DNA of 64,000 nt from Oscillospiraceae bacterium (GCA_902765595.1 CACXAQ010000004.1:113865-177864), one strand, 5' to 3'. Positions 19,839-28,760 are shown, counted from the first letter of the stretch. Notes: generated from the sequence alone by a model not told the origin. Translations and numbers: made by a program.

Positions 19839-19956
19839 GAACGAAAAAAAGAACGATATCACAGCGCTGAAGCAGAGAGTGAGCATGCTTTGAACTCTGT
19901 GAGGAGGGTAGACTTTCTCCATTGTGCCGGACGGGATCGGTGATCGGGAAAAAGGC

Positions 19957-19984
19957 TTGACACCGGCTCCTGCCATGATATACT
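19957..19984 (+). promoter_or_regulatory. Promoter of the aminotransferase/aldo-keto reductase pair
   Basis: Perfect TTGACA (19957-19962), a 16-base spacer, then TATACT (19979-19984). Confidence 0.75.
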
Positions 19985-20013
19985 TTTTCCAATATTCCGA
20001 AAGAAGGGATCGC

Positions 20014-21182
20014 ATGAGAAGCTTATCCACAAGAACAGAGGGATTTACCGATTCCGTGATTCGGCGCATGACGCGGATCTCCAATCAATACGGTGCGGTC
20101 AATCTTTCCCAGGGCTTTCCGGATTTTGACCCGCCGAAAAAAATCCTGCAGAGGCTCGGCGAAATGCCGGGAGAAAACTATCATCAATACTCCATTACCT
20201 GGGGCGCCCAGAATCTGCGAGAGGCGATCGCCCGGAAGCAGAGCCATTTTATGGGGATGGACATTGACCCGAACCGGGAGCTCGTCGTCACCTGCGGCAG
20301 CACCGAGGCCATGATGGCCGCTGTCATGACTGTGACGGACCCGGGAGACAAATTGATTGTTTTCTCTCCCTTTTACGAAAACTATGGGGCGGACGTGATT
20401 CTCTCCGGCGCACAGCCCATCTATGTCCCTCTCCACCCGCCCACTTTTGATTTTGACCCGGAGGAGCTGGAAGCAGCGTTCCGGCAGAATCCCAAAGCTC
20501 TGATCCTCTGCAATCCTTCCAACCCCAGCGGAAAAGTCTTTACTCGGGAAGAGCTGCTGCAAATCGCTCCCTCGCGGAAAAGTATGATACCTATGTGATC
20601 ACGGACGAGGTTTATGAACACATCGTTTATAAGCCCTATCAGCACGTGTATTTTGCCTCTTTGCCCGGCATGCGGGAGAGAACGATATCCTGCTCCTCTC
20701 TCTCCAAAACCTATTCCATTACCGGCTGGCGCCTGGGTTACATCATTGCGCCGGAAGAGGTGGCGGAGCGGGCCAAAAAGGTCCATGACTTTCTGACCGT
20801 CGGAGCCGCGGCCCCCTTGCAGGAGGCGGTCGTCCCGGGGCTGTACTTTGAACAGAGCTATTATGATGATCTGCTGGCGCTCTATACCCATAAGCGGGAT
20901 CTGCTGCTGAAAGGTCTGGATGAAATCGGGATCGAGCATAACGTGCCGCAGGGCGCGTACTATGTGCTGCTGGACATATCCCGCTACGGTTATCCGTCCG
21001 ACCTGGAATTCTGCGAAGACCTGGCCCGGGACGTGGGCGTCGGCGCGGTGCCGGGCTCCAGCTTTTTCCACGAGCCTGTCAATCATCTGATCCGACTTCA
21101 CTTTGCCAAAAAGGATGAGACGCTGCAGGAGGCGCTTGAACGCCTGAAGCGGATAGACGAAAAGATCAAGCCCAGAACATAA
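20014..21182 (+). pseudogene. Class I/II PLP aminotransferase, interrupted by a one-base frameshift
   Basis: Two adjacent frames together make one complete aspartate/kynurenine-type aminotransferase of about 389 residues. The first part (20014 to about 20560) starts MRSLSTRTEG behind AAGAAGGG. It includes NLSQGFPDFDPP and CNPSNPSGKVFTREELL. The second part resumes as AEKYDTYVITDEVYEHIVY and carries the PLP lysine in SLSKTYSITGWRLGYI. The break is in GCTCCCTCGCGGAA (about 20562-20575). Adding one base would restore a continuous reading such as ALAEKYD. It may be a true mutation or an assembly error. Both halves are well conserved, which favours a recent event or error. It lies directly ahead of an aldo/keto reductase. 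Confidence 0.85.
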
Positions 21183-21196
21183 AGAGGAGGAACCAT

Positions 21197-22327
21197 ATGG
21201 AAAACAATCGCTTTTTCCCGGAGATCCACGGAAATCTCGGCTTTGGCTGCATGCGGCTGCCCCTGATCGGGGAGGAGGTTGACCAGGAACAGTTTTCGCA
21301 GATGGTGGATGCGTTTCTGGACGCCGGTTTCAATTATTTCGACACGGCCCACGGCTATCTGGGCGGCCGGAGCGAGACGGCTCTCCGCGCCGGGCTGACC
21401 AGCCGCTATCCCCGGGATCGTTACCTTCTGACCAATAAGCTGACGGGAAACTACTTTGAGAAGGAAGAGGACATCCGCCCGCTCTTCCAGCAGCAGCTGG
21501 ACGCCTGCGGCGTGGAGTACTTTGACTTTTATCTCATGCACGCCCAGGGACGGCGGAACTACGACCATTTTAAAGACTGCCGTGCTTATGAAACTGCTTT
21601 TGCGCTGAAGGCGGAAGGCAAGGTGCGCCATGTGGGCATTTCCTTCCATGACAGCCCCGATATGCTGGAGCGGATCCTCAACGATTATCCTGAGATCGAG
21701 GTCGTGCAGATCCAGTTCAACTATCTGGACTATGAAAACCCTGCCGTACAGAGCCGGGCTGTTTACGAGGTGCTGGAGCGGTATGGGAAACCTGTACTGA
21801 TCATGGAGCCTGTTAAGGGCGGTACCCTTGTGAAGCTCCCTAATGAGGCACAAGCGGTGCTGGATGAGCTGGGAGGCGGCAGCAACGCGAGCTACGCCAT
21901 TCGCTTTGCGGCGAGCTTCCCCCAGGTGAGCGTGGTTTTGTCCGGTATGAGCGATCTGGAGCAGATCCGGGACAACACGGGCTTTATGAAGGATTTTCGG
22001 CCTCTGGACAATCGGGAGCTGACGGCTGTTGCAGCTGTACGGGATATTTACCTGGACCAGAATATGATCCCTTGCACTGCCTGCCGGTACTGTGTGGACG
22101 GCTGCCCGATGCAGATCCGCATCCCGGATCTCTTTGACGCCATGAACCTGAAAAAAGCCTATGGAAACTGGGGCCAGGAGGCACGGTATCGGAACGAGCT
22201 TACCAAGGACAGCGGAAAAGCCTCCGACTGCATTCGCTGCGGTCAATGCGAGAGCGTGTGTCCCCAGCATCTTCAAATCCGGGATCTGCTGGTCAAGGTC
22301 GCGGAAGAGTTCGAAAAAGAAGAATAA
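21197..22327 (+). CDS. Aldo/keto reductase with C-terminal double 4Fe-4S ferredoxin domain
   Basis: A 376-aa NAD(P)-linked reductase. The TIM barrel (residues 1 to about 285) has GFGCMRLPL, the catalytic region DTAHGYLGGRSE (Asp-Tyr) and LMHAQGRRNYDHF. Residues about 296-372 add a ferredoxin module with CTACRYCVDGCP and CIRCGQCESVCPQHL, two typical 4Fe-4S motifs. It is therefore an iron-sulfur aldo/keto reductase of the kind frequent in anaerobes. The substrate is unknown. The ribosome site AGGAGGAACC is strong. It probably shares the aminotransferase promoter, 14 bases downstream of that gene. Confidence 0.92.
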   Translation: MENNRFFPEIHGNLGFGCMRLPLIGEEVDQEQFSQMVDAFLDAGFNYFDTAHGYLGGRSETALRAGLTSRYPRDRYLLTNKLTGNYFEKEEDIRPLFQQQLDACGVEYFDFYLMHAQGRRNYDHFKDCRAYETAFALKAEGKVRHVGISFHDSPDMLERILNDYPEIEVVQIQFNYLDYENPAVQSRAVYEVLERYGKPVLIMEPVKGGTLVKLPNEAQAVLDELGGGSNASYAIRFAASFPQVSVVLSGMSDLEQIRDNTGFMKDFRPLDNRELTAVAAVRDIYLDQNMIPCTACRYCVDGCPMQIRIPDLFDAMNLKKAYGNWGQEARYRNELTKDSGKASDCIRCGQCESVCPQHLQIRDLLVKVAEEFEKEE

Positions 22328-22338
22328 GCGTTACTGTA

Positions 22339-22373
22339 AAAGACCGCCGGAACAAAGCCCGGCGGTCTTTTCG
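22339..22373. terminator. Bidirectional terminator between aldo/keto reductase and GH25 genes
   Basis: AAAGACCGCCGG and CCGGCGGTCTTTT form a 12-bp stem with an 8-base loop. Confidence 0.85.
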
Positions 22374-22389
22374 TACACAAACGCGTTGT

Positions 22390-23334
22390 TCAGTTGTCTG
22401 CGCTTTCCGCTTCTTCGTTGGCGGAATCCGGCGTGGATACGGGCCTAAAGAGCATATCCGTATCCACAGGGCCTTCGATCCCGGGAACGGTATCACTGAT
22501 CGAATACTGCCACATGTCAAGCGTATAGTAAAAGCTTGGCCAGCACAGGTCCGGGGGATTGATGGGAAGAGCGAACCAGAAGGAATAATCCGTCAGGCGG
22601 GAAAGATCATAGCCATGATAGCCGATCTGACGGTTGAAATACACGGAAACGTCAAACCCGGCCTGTTTGATGCGCTCACAAAAAGCAACGGCACAATCGG
22701 TGCGGGTCTCCATATCCAGATCCCGTGTCCGGGCGATGGCGGCGTCCTCGTTGGAGACATACTCCCAGTCATACACGATGGGCAAGTCCGGTACCCGGTC
22801 CTGCAGGGCATTCAGGGTGAATTCCGCCTCTTCCAGCGCTTCGGCTTTCGAGATCGCCTGTGAATAATAATACACACCCACAAGAAGGCCGTTCTCCTTG
22901 GCCTCCCGGTAGTTCTTTTCAAACCAGGGGTCGTTGAAGAGCCCGCCCTCCGTATACCCCCGGCGTCCGATCCGAATATAGGCGAAGTCGATGCCGGAAT
23001 CCGCAACCTTTTTCCAGTCGATGTCATACTGATGCTCGGACACATCCACACCGCGCAGGGCCGTGTAGGCGGTGCCGTAATAGACAGGGGAGCCGTCGAC
23101 AAGGCGAAACTCTTCCTTGGAAAACGGGTTCACATCCACGCCTTCCAGCGGCGTGATCCATGTCCAGCCGATGTGGTCATAGACCTGGACCTGACCCTCA
23201 TGCGGATCTATGTAGCTGATATCATCTGCACTGTTTCGAAAAAGGGGACGAGCTACTAAAAGCCCCAGAGCAATCCCGATCACGAGGATCAGAAGCAGGA
23301 GCAGAACGGTTCGCGGGCGTACTGCAGTTTTCAT
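22390..23334 (-). CDS. Membrane-anchored GH25 lysozyme (muramidase)
   Basis: A 314-aa cell-wall hydrolase. One N-terminal membrane segment (about residues 10-28) anchors or exports it. A linker of about 70 residues follows. The GH25 barrel then begins at RGVDVSEHQYDIDW, with DFAYIRIGRRGYTEGG, GVYYYSQAIS and the catalytic pair region PIVYDWEYVSN. The C-terminus has MWQYS, as in GH25 enzymes. It cleaves MurNAc-GlcNAc bonds. The start at ATG 23334 follows AGGAGATCC; upstream in-frame starts lack this site. No cell-wall binding repeats are seen. Confidence 0.92.
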   Translation of the reverse strand: MKTAVRPRTVLLLLLILVIGIALGLLVARPLFRNSADDISYIDPHEGQVQVYDHIGWTWITPLEGVDVNPFSKEEFRLVDGSPVYYGTAYTALRGVDVSEHQYDIDWKKVADSGIDFAYIRIGRRGYTEGGLFNDPWFEKNYREAKENGLLVGVYYYSQAISKAEALEEAEFTLNALQDRVPDLPIVYDWEYVSNEDAAIARTRDLDMETRTDCAVAFCERIKQAGFDVSVYFNRQIGYHGYDLSRLTDYSFWFALPINPPDLCWPSFYYTLDMWQYSISDTVPGIEGPVDTDMLFRPVSTPDSANEEAESADN

Positions 23335-23369
23335 AAGGATCTCCTGTATTTTGTGTGTACTGATATGAT

Positions 23370-23398
23370 ATCCTACCACAGTTCGACAAAGAATTCAA
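23370..23398 (-). promoter_or_regulatory. Promoter of the GH25 gene
   Basis: On the minus strand TTGAAT, 17 bases, TAGGAT. Confidence 0.5.
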
Positions 23399-23458
23399 TT
23401 CCAAGTGGCTCGCCAATCAAAAATTGCCGAATCTTATCTCTTTTTCAAAAAGTTTTTA

Positions 23459-23487
23459 TTGACAAAACACTTCGGATTTGCTATTAT
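23459..23487 (+). promoter_or_regulatory. Promoter of the tRNA-Thr/tRNA-Tyr unit
   Basis: TTGACA (23459-23464), 17 bases, TATTAT (23482-23487), 18 bases before the first tRNA. Confidence 0.85.
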
Positions 23488-23505
23488 CATCAGGCCGGTG
23501 AAAAT

Positions 23506-23581
23506 GCTGGTGTAGCTCAGTCGGTAGAGCAGCTGATTTGTAATCAGCAGGTCGGGGGTTCGAGTCCGTCCACCAGCTCCA
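23506..23581 (+). tRNA. tRNA-Thr (anticodon TGT)
   Basis: A 76-nt cloverleaf with CCA encoded. Acceptor GCTGGTG pairs with CACCAGC. The D arm is GCTC/GAGC. The anticodon arm GCTGA-TTTGTAA-TCAGC gives TGT (reads ACN, Thr). The T arm GGGGG-TTCGAGT-CCGTC has one apparent G-G mismatch in the middle of the stem. Confidence 0.95.
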
Positions 23582-23601
23582 CCATGAGCGAAATTGAATA
23601 T

Positions 23602-23686
23602 GGGGGAATTCCCGAGTGGCCAAAGGGGACAGACTGTAAATCTGCTGGCAATGCCTTCGGTGGTTCGAATCCACCTTCCCCCACCA
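23602..23686 (+). tRNA. tRNA-Tyr (anticodon GTA)
   Basis: An 85-nt class II tRNA with a long variable arm and CCA encoded. Acceptor GGGGGAA pairs with TTCCCCC. Anticodon loop CTGTAAA gives GTA. T arm GGTGG-TTCGAAT-CCACC. It is co-transcribed with tRNA-Thr. The GTA anticodon makes it a target for Tgt/QueA encoded at 4.8-7 kb. Confidence 0.95.
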
Positions 23687-23687
23687 G

Positions 23688-23722
23688 AAAGCGAGTCATC
23701 CTTTCGGATGGCTCGCTTTTCT
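23688..23722 (+). terminator. Terminator of the tRNA unit
   Basis: AAAGCGAGTCATCC pairs with GGATGGCTCGCTTT (one G-U pair) around a short TTTC loop, followed by T residues. Confidence 0.85.
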
Positions 23723-23739
23723 TCGATTGGGTGATTGTG

Positions 23740-23827
23740 AAGGTGGATTCGAAAGGCGGCTCTTGGCGACAGTCCGGTGGACTGTCGCAACCGCCGTGGC
23801 TTTTCCGCAGAAAAGCGAATCCACCTT
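23740..23827. repeat. 88-bp nested palindrome derived from a tRNA T-arm
   Basis: The outer arms AAGGTGGATTCG (23740-23751) and CGAATCCACCTT (23816-23827) are exact inverted repeats. Inside are GCGACAGTCC-GGT-GGACTGTCGC (23766-23788) and GCTTTTC-CGCA-GAAAAGC (23799-23816), plus GGCGG/CCGCC. The right arm continues as CGAATCCACCTTCCCC, identical over 16 bases to the 3' end of tRNA-Tyr at 23666-23681. It codes for nothing. Confidence 0.7.
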
Positions 23828-23839
23828 CCCCAGATCATG

Positions 23840-23866
23840 AAAAGACGTCCGCCCGGACGTCTTTTT
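23840..23866 (+). terminator. Terminator-like hairpin before the FtsX gene
   Basis: AAAAGACGTCC-GCCC-GGACGTCTTTTT, an 11-bp perfect stem with T-tract, 14 bases before the next promoter. Confidence 0.8.
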
Positions 23867-23879
23867 GTCTCGTTGTTCC

Positions 23880-23908
23880 TTGAACAGGATCTTTTGATAT
23901 GTTATCAT
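23880..23908 (+). promoter_or_regulatory. Promoter of the FtsX permease/ATPase operon
   Basis: TTGAAC (23880-23885), 17 bases, TATCAT (23903-23908). The leader of about 160 nt holds two hairpins, ACAGGGTTTACAACCTGT and ACAAGG/CCTTGT (around 23920-23960), which might act as an attenuator. Confidence 0.6.
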
Positions 23909-24073
23909 GATTAACAAAACAGGGTTTACAACCTGTGTACAAGGCCTTTGGACCTTGTTTATCGGATTTGCCTGCGTGGAAGAACGGCACTGCGGACTAC
24001 GCCTGTTCCAGCGGTTGATCGATACCGTCAGGCGGGTCGGATTTGGAACGTTCCACGGAAAGGGGGGGAGCAT

Positions 24074-27000
24074 ATGCGGATCTTGGGTATGGTGTTGAGC
24101 GGGCTGCGCGGCAGAAAGCGGGACACGGCTGTTCTGGGCGGTATTTTGCTCCTCGCCTTTCTTTTCCTGACACTGTCTTCTATCCTTCTGGCTTCCTTCT
24201 CGGAAACTGCGCGACAGCAGCGTCAGGCGCTGCACGGAAAATGGCAGATGATGTATTACGGCACGGATGATAAGACCGCAGCACGCTGTGCCGAGGTGTC
24301 CGACCTGGCACAGATCCGTCTCGTGGGTAAAACCAAGGATGCGGAGCTGGTGGGGACTGTCGATGAACAGGTGATGGCCCTCGGCAGCCTGAATCTGGAG
24401 GAAGGCCGCCTGCCGGAGAACGAGAATGAGATCCTGCTTGTCCTGGGGCGCATGGCGAAGGAGCCGACCGTCGGGGAAGAAGTGGACCTGGTCTATCTCT
24501 ATGATTACATGCGCGGCGGACGCATGGAATGGGGCAGCGAGATCCAGGACGCAGTCCTGCGATCGATCCGGGGAACGATGCATGATCCCAACGGAAACGA
24601 GATCCGCTGGGAGGATCTGCAGGAACAATTCCATGATGACGTCATAAAGTACTACGACCCAGTAAACCGTCGGATCGATTTTCCACGGAATAATACGGGG
24701 GCGTATGGCGGGACACGGGTGCAGCTTCCTCCGGACATGGAGCTGGAAGACGCCATGACTTCCATGGAGGACGAGCTGCTTTACGCCTGGGCGATCAACT
24801 GCTTCGGCGGTTCCGATTATCCCTCGGCGCCGCCTTTCCGGATGTCCTTTGTGAACGCTTATCCGGGCGGTTTGTACAGTTATGAGAGCTTTCTTATCAA
24901 CGTCAAGAACAGAAGCAACCAGGTCAGTTTTCTTGGCTGGGCCTTCGCAGACGATATCCGCGGTACGTCTATGGCGCTGACCCAGACAAGCCAGGCACTG
25001 CTGTACAAAACATATACGGTGGTAGGGTACCTCTCACCCTATGCCGATCATTGGGATGTTCGAGGATACGCCATGCCTGACGCCTTTGTCGCGCCGGAGG
25101 CCGCTGAGGCGCAGCTTTCCGCCCTTCGCCGCGCGGAGCAGGACTACTATGAGGGTGCGCCAAGCTTTGAACCTTCCAGCATCCTGCTTATGACGCCGGC
25201 ACAGAATGCAAAGGCGCCTCTGGCGGAGCAGATCCTTCCGATCTATTGTGAACTGCAGCCGCCCTATTTTCGCGTTGAAGGGCTAATGGCCGATTCCATG
25301 GAGCTGCAGCAGGGTTTCCTGATCGGGCTTGATCCTGATACGGGAGAGGAAAAGGCCCTGCAGATGCAGGTTTACGGCTCCAGCTACTACCTCCAGGCGG
25401 ACGACGGGACCTGGCGTGCCTTGAGCGGCGATCCGACCGTAGCCTCCCGATGGGCAGAGTTTGAGAAACTCCTTCAGCCGATCCAGCCGGAAGATCTGAC
25501 GATGACCGATCTGGAAGAGGGGAGCCGCTATGCTCTGAGGCTGAATCAATATGCCTATCCGCCCTCCAACAGTGCTGAAAGCACCATCCAAATGCTTTGC
25601 AGCGGTGTGCTGATCGGCGTCGCGGCGACCTCCACGTTTCAAGTGTTTTGGGTCCAGCTCCGCAGGCGCAGGATGCGTCTTTCCACGCTGATGTCCATTG
25701 GCGCTACAGACGGACAGATCCTGCGGATGCTGCTGCTGGAAATCGCGCTTCTGCTGACTGCCGCCTGCCTGCTTGGGGCCGGCCTGGGCTTTGCACTTTC
25801 CCGATTCATCACAGGCGCAATGAAGACAGCGTATTTCGTACCCTGGGCTGCTCTCTTGACCGGGATCGGGCTTTGCCTGTCTGCGGTGCTGATCAGCGCC
25901 TTGATCCCCATGCTGCTGGTGCTCCATGTGTCGCTGACCGGGCGGGAACAGCTGAGCAGAAGAATTCTCCGGCTTCGTCGGCCTGATAGGATCAAACGGC
26001 AAAGCTATTTGGGCATCTTGCTGCGGCAGATGCGGGCAGACAGGGGCAGGAGCGCCTTGCAGCTTGCGCTTGCCGCCATGCTGGCGCTGATCTGCTTGAT
26101 GACGGTCTATCTTTGTCACAGTGCCTACGGAAACTATCGCAAATCGATTACCGAGAGCGGAATGCCGGACTATGAGCTTGTTGCGCCCTATGGGATGAGT
26201 GGACTGTATTTGGACGGATTTCTGGAAAATGCCGCGCCCTTCACAGAAGGAGCGTACCTGTCCGTCTCCCGGGAAGCGCCGAATGTCTGGCTGCATTGCG
26301 ATGAATATGTGGATAGCAGCCCTATTCTGCGCACGCTGCAGTCGCTCCCGGAGGCGGCATCCATGTTCCGTCAGCTCCCGGGAGGGGAGAGAGGTTTTTC
26401 CGTGCGTGTTCTCGGGTTCAGCCAGGAGGATGTGAGACTGCAGAAGATCCTTTCCTCTCTGCCCGAAACAGCGTTCGACAAGGATGCTTTCGCGTCCGGA
26501 GATGCCTGCATCCTGCTGGTCCCCCGCTATATCCCTGACGGACAGCTTGTTGGGCGCCTCGACGTGGACGAGGCAACGCTGGAAGAGCTTCGCGAGGATG
26601 AGAAGGCGGGCCGCCTGCTGGATCTGCACTTTGAACGGGCCTATCGGGACGCCGGTATGGAGGACCAAGCGATCCGGGCGGGCGGGGTGATCACCTTGAC
26701 GGCCTTCAGCCAGACCATCTCCGGCGAGCAGATGCTGGAGCGTTCCGTTGAGCGCAGTATTCGCGTGGAGGCTGTGATCTCCACGTTGGCGGAGCCGATT
26801 TGGCCCCTTTCTGCCGAATGTCCCAGCCACGTGCTGATCGCGAGCGATTCTTTGGTGCGGCAGCTATATCCTTCTGCCAATACCCGTATGACGGCAGCGC
26901 AGGCCAGAAACCACCGGATCATGGCAGAAATCTTTTATCCTGACTGCTATGGTCTGACCCGTTTCGTCGCCGTAAACAAGGAGGACTGCGACCCCATCGC

Positions 27001-27502
27001 GCAGGACACCGCCGTCTCCGATCTGGCGGACGCTTACGGCCTGGATATTGTGAACCACCGGATGCAGAAGGAAAGGGAACAAATCAACGCACAGCGGCGC
27101 TGGATGCTGTTCCTGCTGCTTGGCATTGAAATGGCGCTTGTCCTCTCGACTTTGTCCTATTCTGCCGCAGGCATGGCGGCTGAACAGGACAGATACCGCT
27201 ACGGTACCCTGCAGTCTCTCGGCGTGACCGACCGGCAGATGCTGTGGGGCGAGGCTCTGCGTTCTCTCGGTGTGGCGCTTGCATCGCTGCTTACCGCTCA
27301 TTTGGTCCTGCTGCTTGTGCAGCTCGCTTCTGCGGTGCTGAGCGGAAGCTTCCGCGCTGCGCTCATGCTGGCGCTTGAGAACTATCCCTGGACTGCGCAT
27401 GGCTTGGTTTGTGGGGCTTATATTCTGGTCTATGTGTTCCTGCAGACCATGCCGATCCTGCGCGTCACAAAGCAGAGACCGATCCAGAACATGAGGAGCT
27501 GA
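24074..27502 (+). CDS. Large FtsX-like ABC transporter permease
   Basis: A 1142-aa membrane protein. One helix lies near the N-terminus (residues about 19-42). A large extracytoplasmic domain follows to about residue 500. A first FtsX block of three to four helices (about 500-640) is followed by a second large outer domain (about 690-1005). A second FtsX block (about 1010-1135) ends in RVTKQRPIQNMRS. This double layout fits the MacB/BceB-like permeases that act on lipids, peptides or antibiotics at the membrane rather than as channels. The start at ATG 24074 follows AGGGGGGGAG; the frame is open upstream to 23948 without a ribosome site. It pairs with the ATPase gene 6 bases downstream. No two-component system adjoins. 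Confidence 0.88.
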   Translation: MRILGMVLSGLRGRKRDTAVLGGILLLAFLFLTLSSILLASFSETARQQRQALHGKWQMMYYGTDDKTAARCAEVSDLAQIRLVGKTKDAELVGTVDEQVMALGSLNLEEGRLPENENEILLVLGRMAKEPTVGEEVDLVYLYDYMRGGRMEWGSEIQDAVLRSIRGTMHDPNGNEIRWEDLQEQFHDDVIKYYDPVNRRIDFPRNNTGAYGGTRVQLPPDMELEDAMTSMEDELLYAWAINCFGGSDYPSAPPFRMSFVNAYPGGLYSYESFLINVKNRSNQVSFLGWAFADDIRGTSMALTQTSQALLYKTYTVVGYLSPYADHWDVRGYAMPDAFVAPEAAEAQLSALRRAEQDYYEGAPSFEPSSILLMTPAQNAKAPLAEQILPIYCELQPPYFRVEGLMADSMELQQGFLIGLDPDTGEEKALQMQVYGSSYYLQADDGTWRALSGDPTVASRWAEFEKLLQPIQPEDLTMTDLEEGSRYALRLNQYAYPPSNSAESTIQMLCSGVLIGVAATSTFQVFWVQLRRRRMRLSTLMSIGATDGQILRMLLLEIALLLTAACLLGAGLGFALSRFITGAMKTAYFVPWAALLTGIGLCLSAVLISALIPMLLVLHVSLTGREQLSRRILRLRRPDRIKRQSYLGILLRQMRADRGRSALQLALAAMLALICLMTVYLCHSAYGNYRKSITESGMPDYELVAPYGMSGLYLDGFLENAAPFTEGAYLSVSREAPNVWLHCDEYVDSSPILRTLQSLPEAASMFRQLPGGERGFSVRVLGFSQEDVRLQKILSSLPETAFDKDAFASGDACILLVPRYIPDGQLVGRLDVDEATLEELREDEKAGRLLDLHFERAYRDAGMEDQAIRAGGVITLTAFSQTISGEQMLERSVERSIRVEAVISTLAEPIWPLSAECPSHVLIASDSLVRQLYPSANTRMTAAQARNHRIMAEIFYPDCYGLTRFVAVNKEDCDPIAQDTAVSDLADAYGLDIVNHRMQKEREQINAQRRWMLFLLLGIEMALVLSTLSYSAAGMAAEQDRYRYGTLQSLGVTDRQMLWGEALRSLGVALASLLTAHLVLLLVQLASAVLSGSFRAALMLALENYPWTAHGLVCGAYILVYVFLQTMPILRVTKQRPIQNMRS

Positions 27503-27507
27503 ATATC

Positions 27508-28194
27508 ATGGAACCCATCCTGCAGACAATCGAGCTTCGAAAAACCTATTCGCCCGGCACGCCTCAGGCGATGGAGGCACTGCGCGGCATCAACCTCAGC
27601 TTTGAAAGGGGACGCTATTACGCTATCGTGGGCAAGAGCGGCTGCGGCAAATCCACGCTGCTGCATTTGCTCGGCGCGCTCGACGTTCCCACAAGCGGAA
27701 AAGTCCTTTGCGAGGGAGAGGATGTTTTCAGCCGTTCTCGCCGGGAACTTGCCATATTCAGACGACGGCAAATCGGCTTCGTCTTTCAGTCCTATAACCT
27801 GTTGCAAGAGCATACGGCGCTGGAAAACATCCTGATGCCGCTCCACCTGGACGGCAGGGAAGCGGATGAGGACTATCTTAATCGGATTCTGAAACTGCTT
27901 GAAATCGGGAACCTGCTGAATAAGTATCCGGCACAGCTTTCCGGCGGCGAGCAGCAGCGGGTTGCCATCGCGAGGGCTATGGCGGCGAAGCCCGCTATTG
28001 TGCTGGCAGATGAGCCAACCGGAAACCTGGACCCGAAAACCAGCCAACAGACCCTATCCCTGCTGAAGGACACGGTGGCCCAGATGGGTCAGACCTTGAT
28101 CCTTGTGACGCATGATATGGACGTGGCGGCACAGGCCCAGGAACAGATCCGCATCCATCAGGGAGAAATCGTGGAGATCACCCGGCGCGACTGA
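27508..28194 (+). CDS. ABC transporter ATP-binding protein (MacB/LolD type)
   Basis: A 228-aa ATPase partner of the FtsX permease. Walker A is [14 protein letters not shown], the Q-loop is FVFQSYNLL, the signature is [14 protein letters not shown], Walker B is [12 protein letters not shown] and the H-loop is LVTHDMDVA. These are features of the MacB/LolD/FtsE class. The start at ATG 27508 follows AGGAGCTGAATATC and lies just after the permease stop codon. The terminator stem overlaps its last codons. Confidence 0.95.
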   Translation: MEPILQTIELRKTYSPGTPQAMEALRGINLSFERGRYYAIVGKSGCGKSTLLHLLGALDVPTSGKVLCEGEDVFSRSRRELAIFRRRQIGFVFQSYNLLQEHTALENILMPLHLDGREADEDYLNRILKLLEIGNLLNKYPAQLSGGEQQRVAIARAMAAKPAIVLADEPTGNLDPKTSQQTLSLLKDTVAQMGQTLILVTHDMDVAAQAQEQIRIHQGEIVEITRRD

Positions 28195-28208
28195 GCGTCC
28201 GGGTGATC
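28176..28208 (+). terminator. Terminator overlapping the end of the ATPase gene
   Basis: GATCACCCGG and CCGGGTGATC form a 10-bp stem spanning the stop codon, followed by CCTTTCT. Confidence 0.6.
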
Positions 28209-28213
28209 CCTTT

Positions 28214-28243
28214 CTATATGCGGGTGCCATCATGTGATACACA
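28214..28243 (+). promoter_or_regulatory. Possible sigma-E promoter of the cotJ operon
   Basis: CTATATG, about 15 bases, GATACACA, resembling the sigma-E consensus. The Bacillus cotJ operon is sigma-E dependent, which makes the site plausible; the sequence match is imperfect. Confidence 0.4.
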
Positions 28244-28310
28244 CTTTTTCTCCTGCTCTCATAGGATACCGCGAGGGAATCCTCAGTTGAAACACAGGAG
28301 GAATCGTATT

Positions 28311-28757
28311 TTGGAAGCAAATCGACCTGATGAGGGACGCTACCGTCTGGGTAATCTGCCGAATCCTGCGCCCCTGGCGGCGGCCTATGTACCCATGCAG
28401 GACAGCACAGAGCCCAGCTACGCGACCAATGAAGCGCTTTCGCGTGGAACTTTATTTCCCGGGCTTGACCTCCCGTTTATGAATATCGTGAACCCGGATC
28501 TGGACGAAACGCCTATGACCGAGATGATGGCCATCGACTTCGTGGTGGATGAGCTGGAGCTTTATCTGGATACGCACGCCGGAGACCGGGAAGCATTTGC
28601 CATGTATCAGACGATGCTGGCCATGCAGAAGGAAGCACGCGAGCGCTATGTGAGCATGTGCGGCCCCATTCAGCAGAAAGATCAGCTCGGCATGGATCGT
28701 TATGTGTGGCTCAACGGTCCGTGGCCCTGGGAATTTTCGAAAAACAGGGAGGGCTGA
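28311..28757 (+). CDS. Spore coat protein, CotJA-CotJB fusion
   Basis: A 148-aa protein that joins two normally separate coat proteins. Residues about 10-60 match the CotJA pattern (LPNPAPLAAAYVPMQ, then SRGTLFPGLDLPFM). Residues about 65-145 match CotJB (MMAIDFVVDELELYLDTH, MYQTMLAMQKEARERY, WLNGPWPWEF). There is no stop or restart between them. In Bacillus, cotJA, cotJB and cotJC are three genes. The TTG start at 28311 is supported by AGGAGG 8 bases upstream; the open frame upstream is not translated in my view. cotJC begins 3 bases after its stop codon. Confidence 0.85.
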   Translation: MEANRPDEGRYRLGNLPNPAPLAAAYVPMQDSTEPSYATNEALSRGTLFPGLDLPFMNIVNPDLDETPMTEMMAIDFVVDELELYLDTHAGDREAFAMYQTMLAMQKEARERYVSMCGPIQQKDQLGMDRYVWLNGPWPWEFSKNREG

Positions 28758-28760
28758 GAG

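Noticed and set aside
19839-19956. T-box or other riboswitch before the aminotransferase
   Set aside because: There is no T-box sequence and no riboswitch core. The stems are short.
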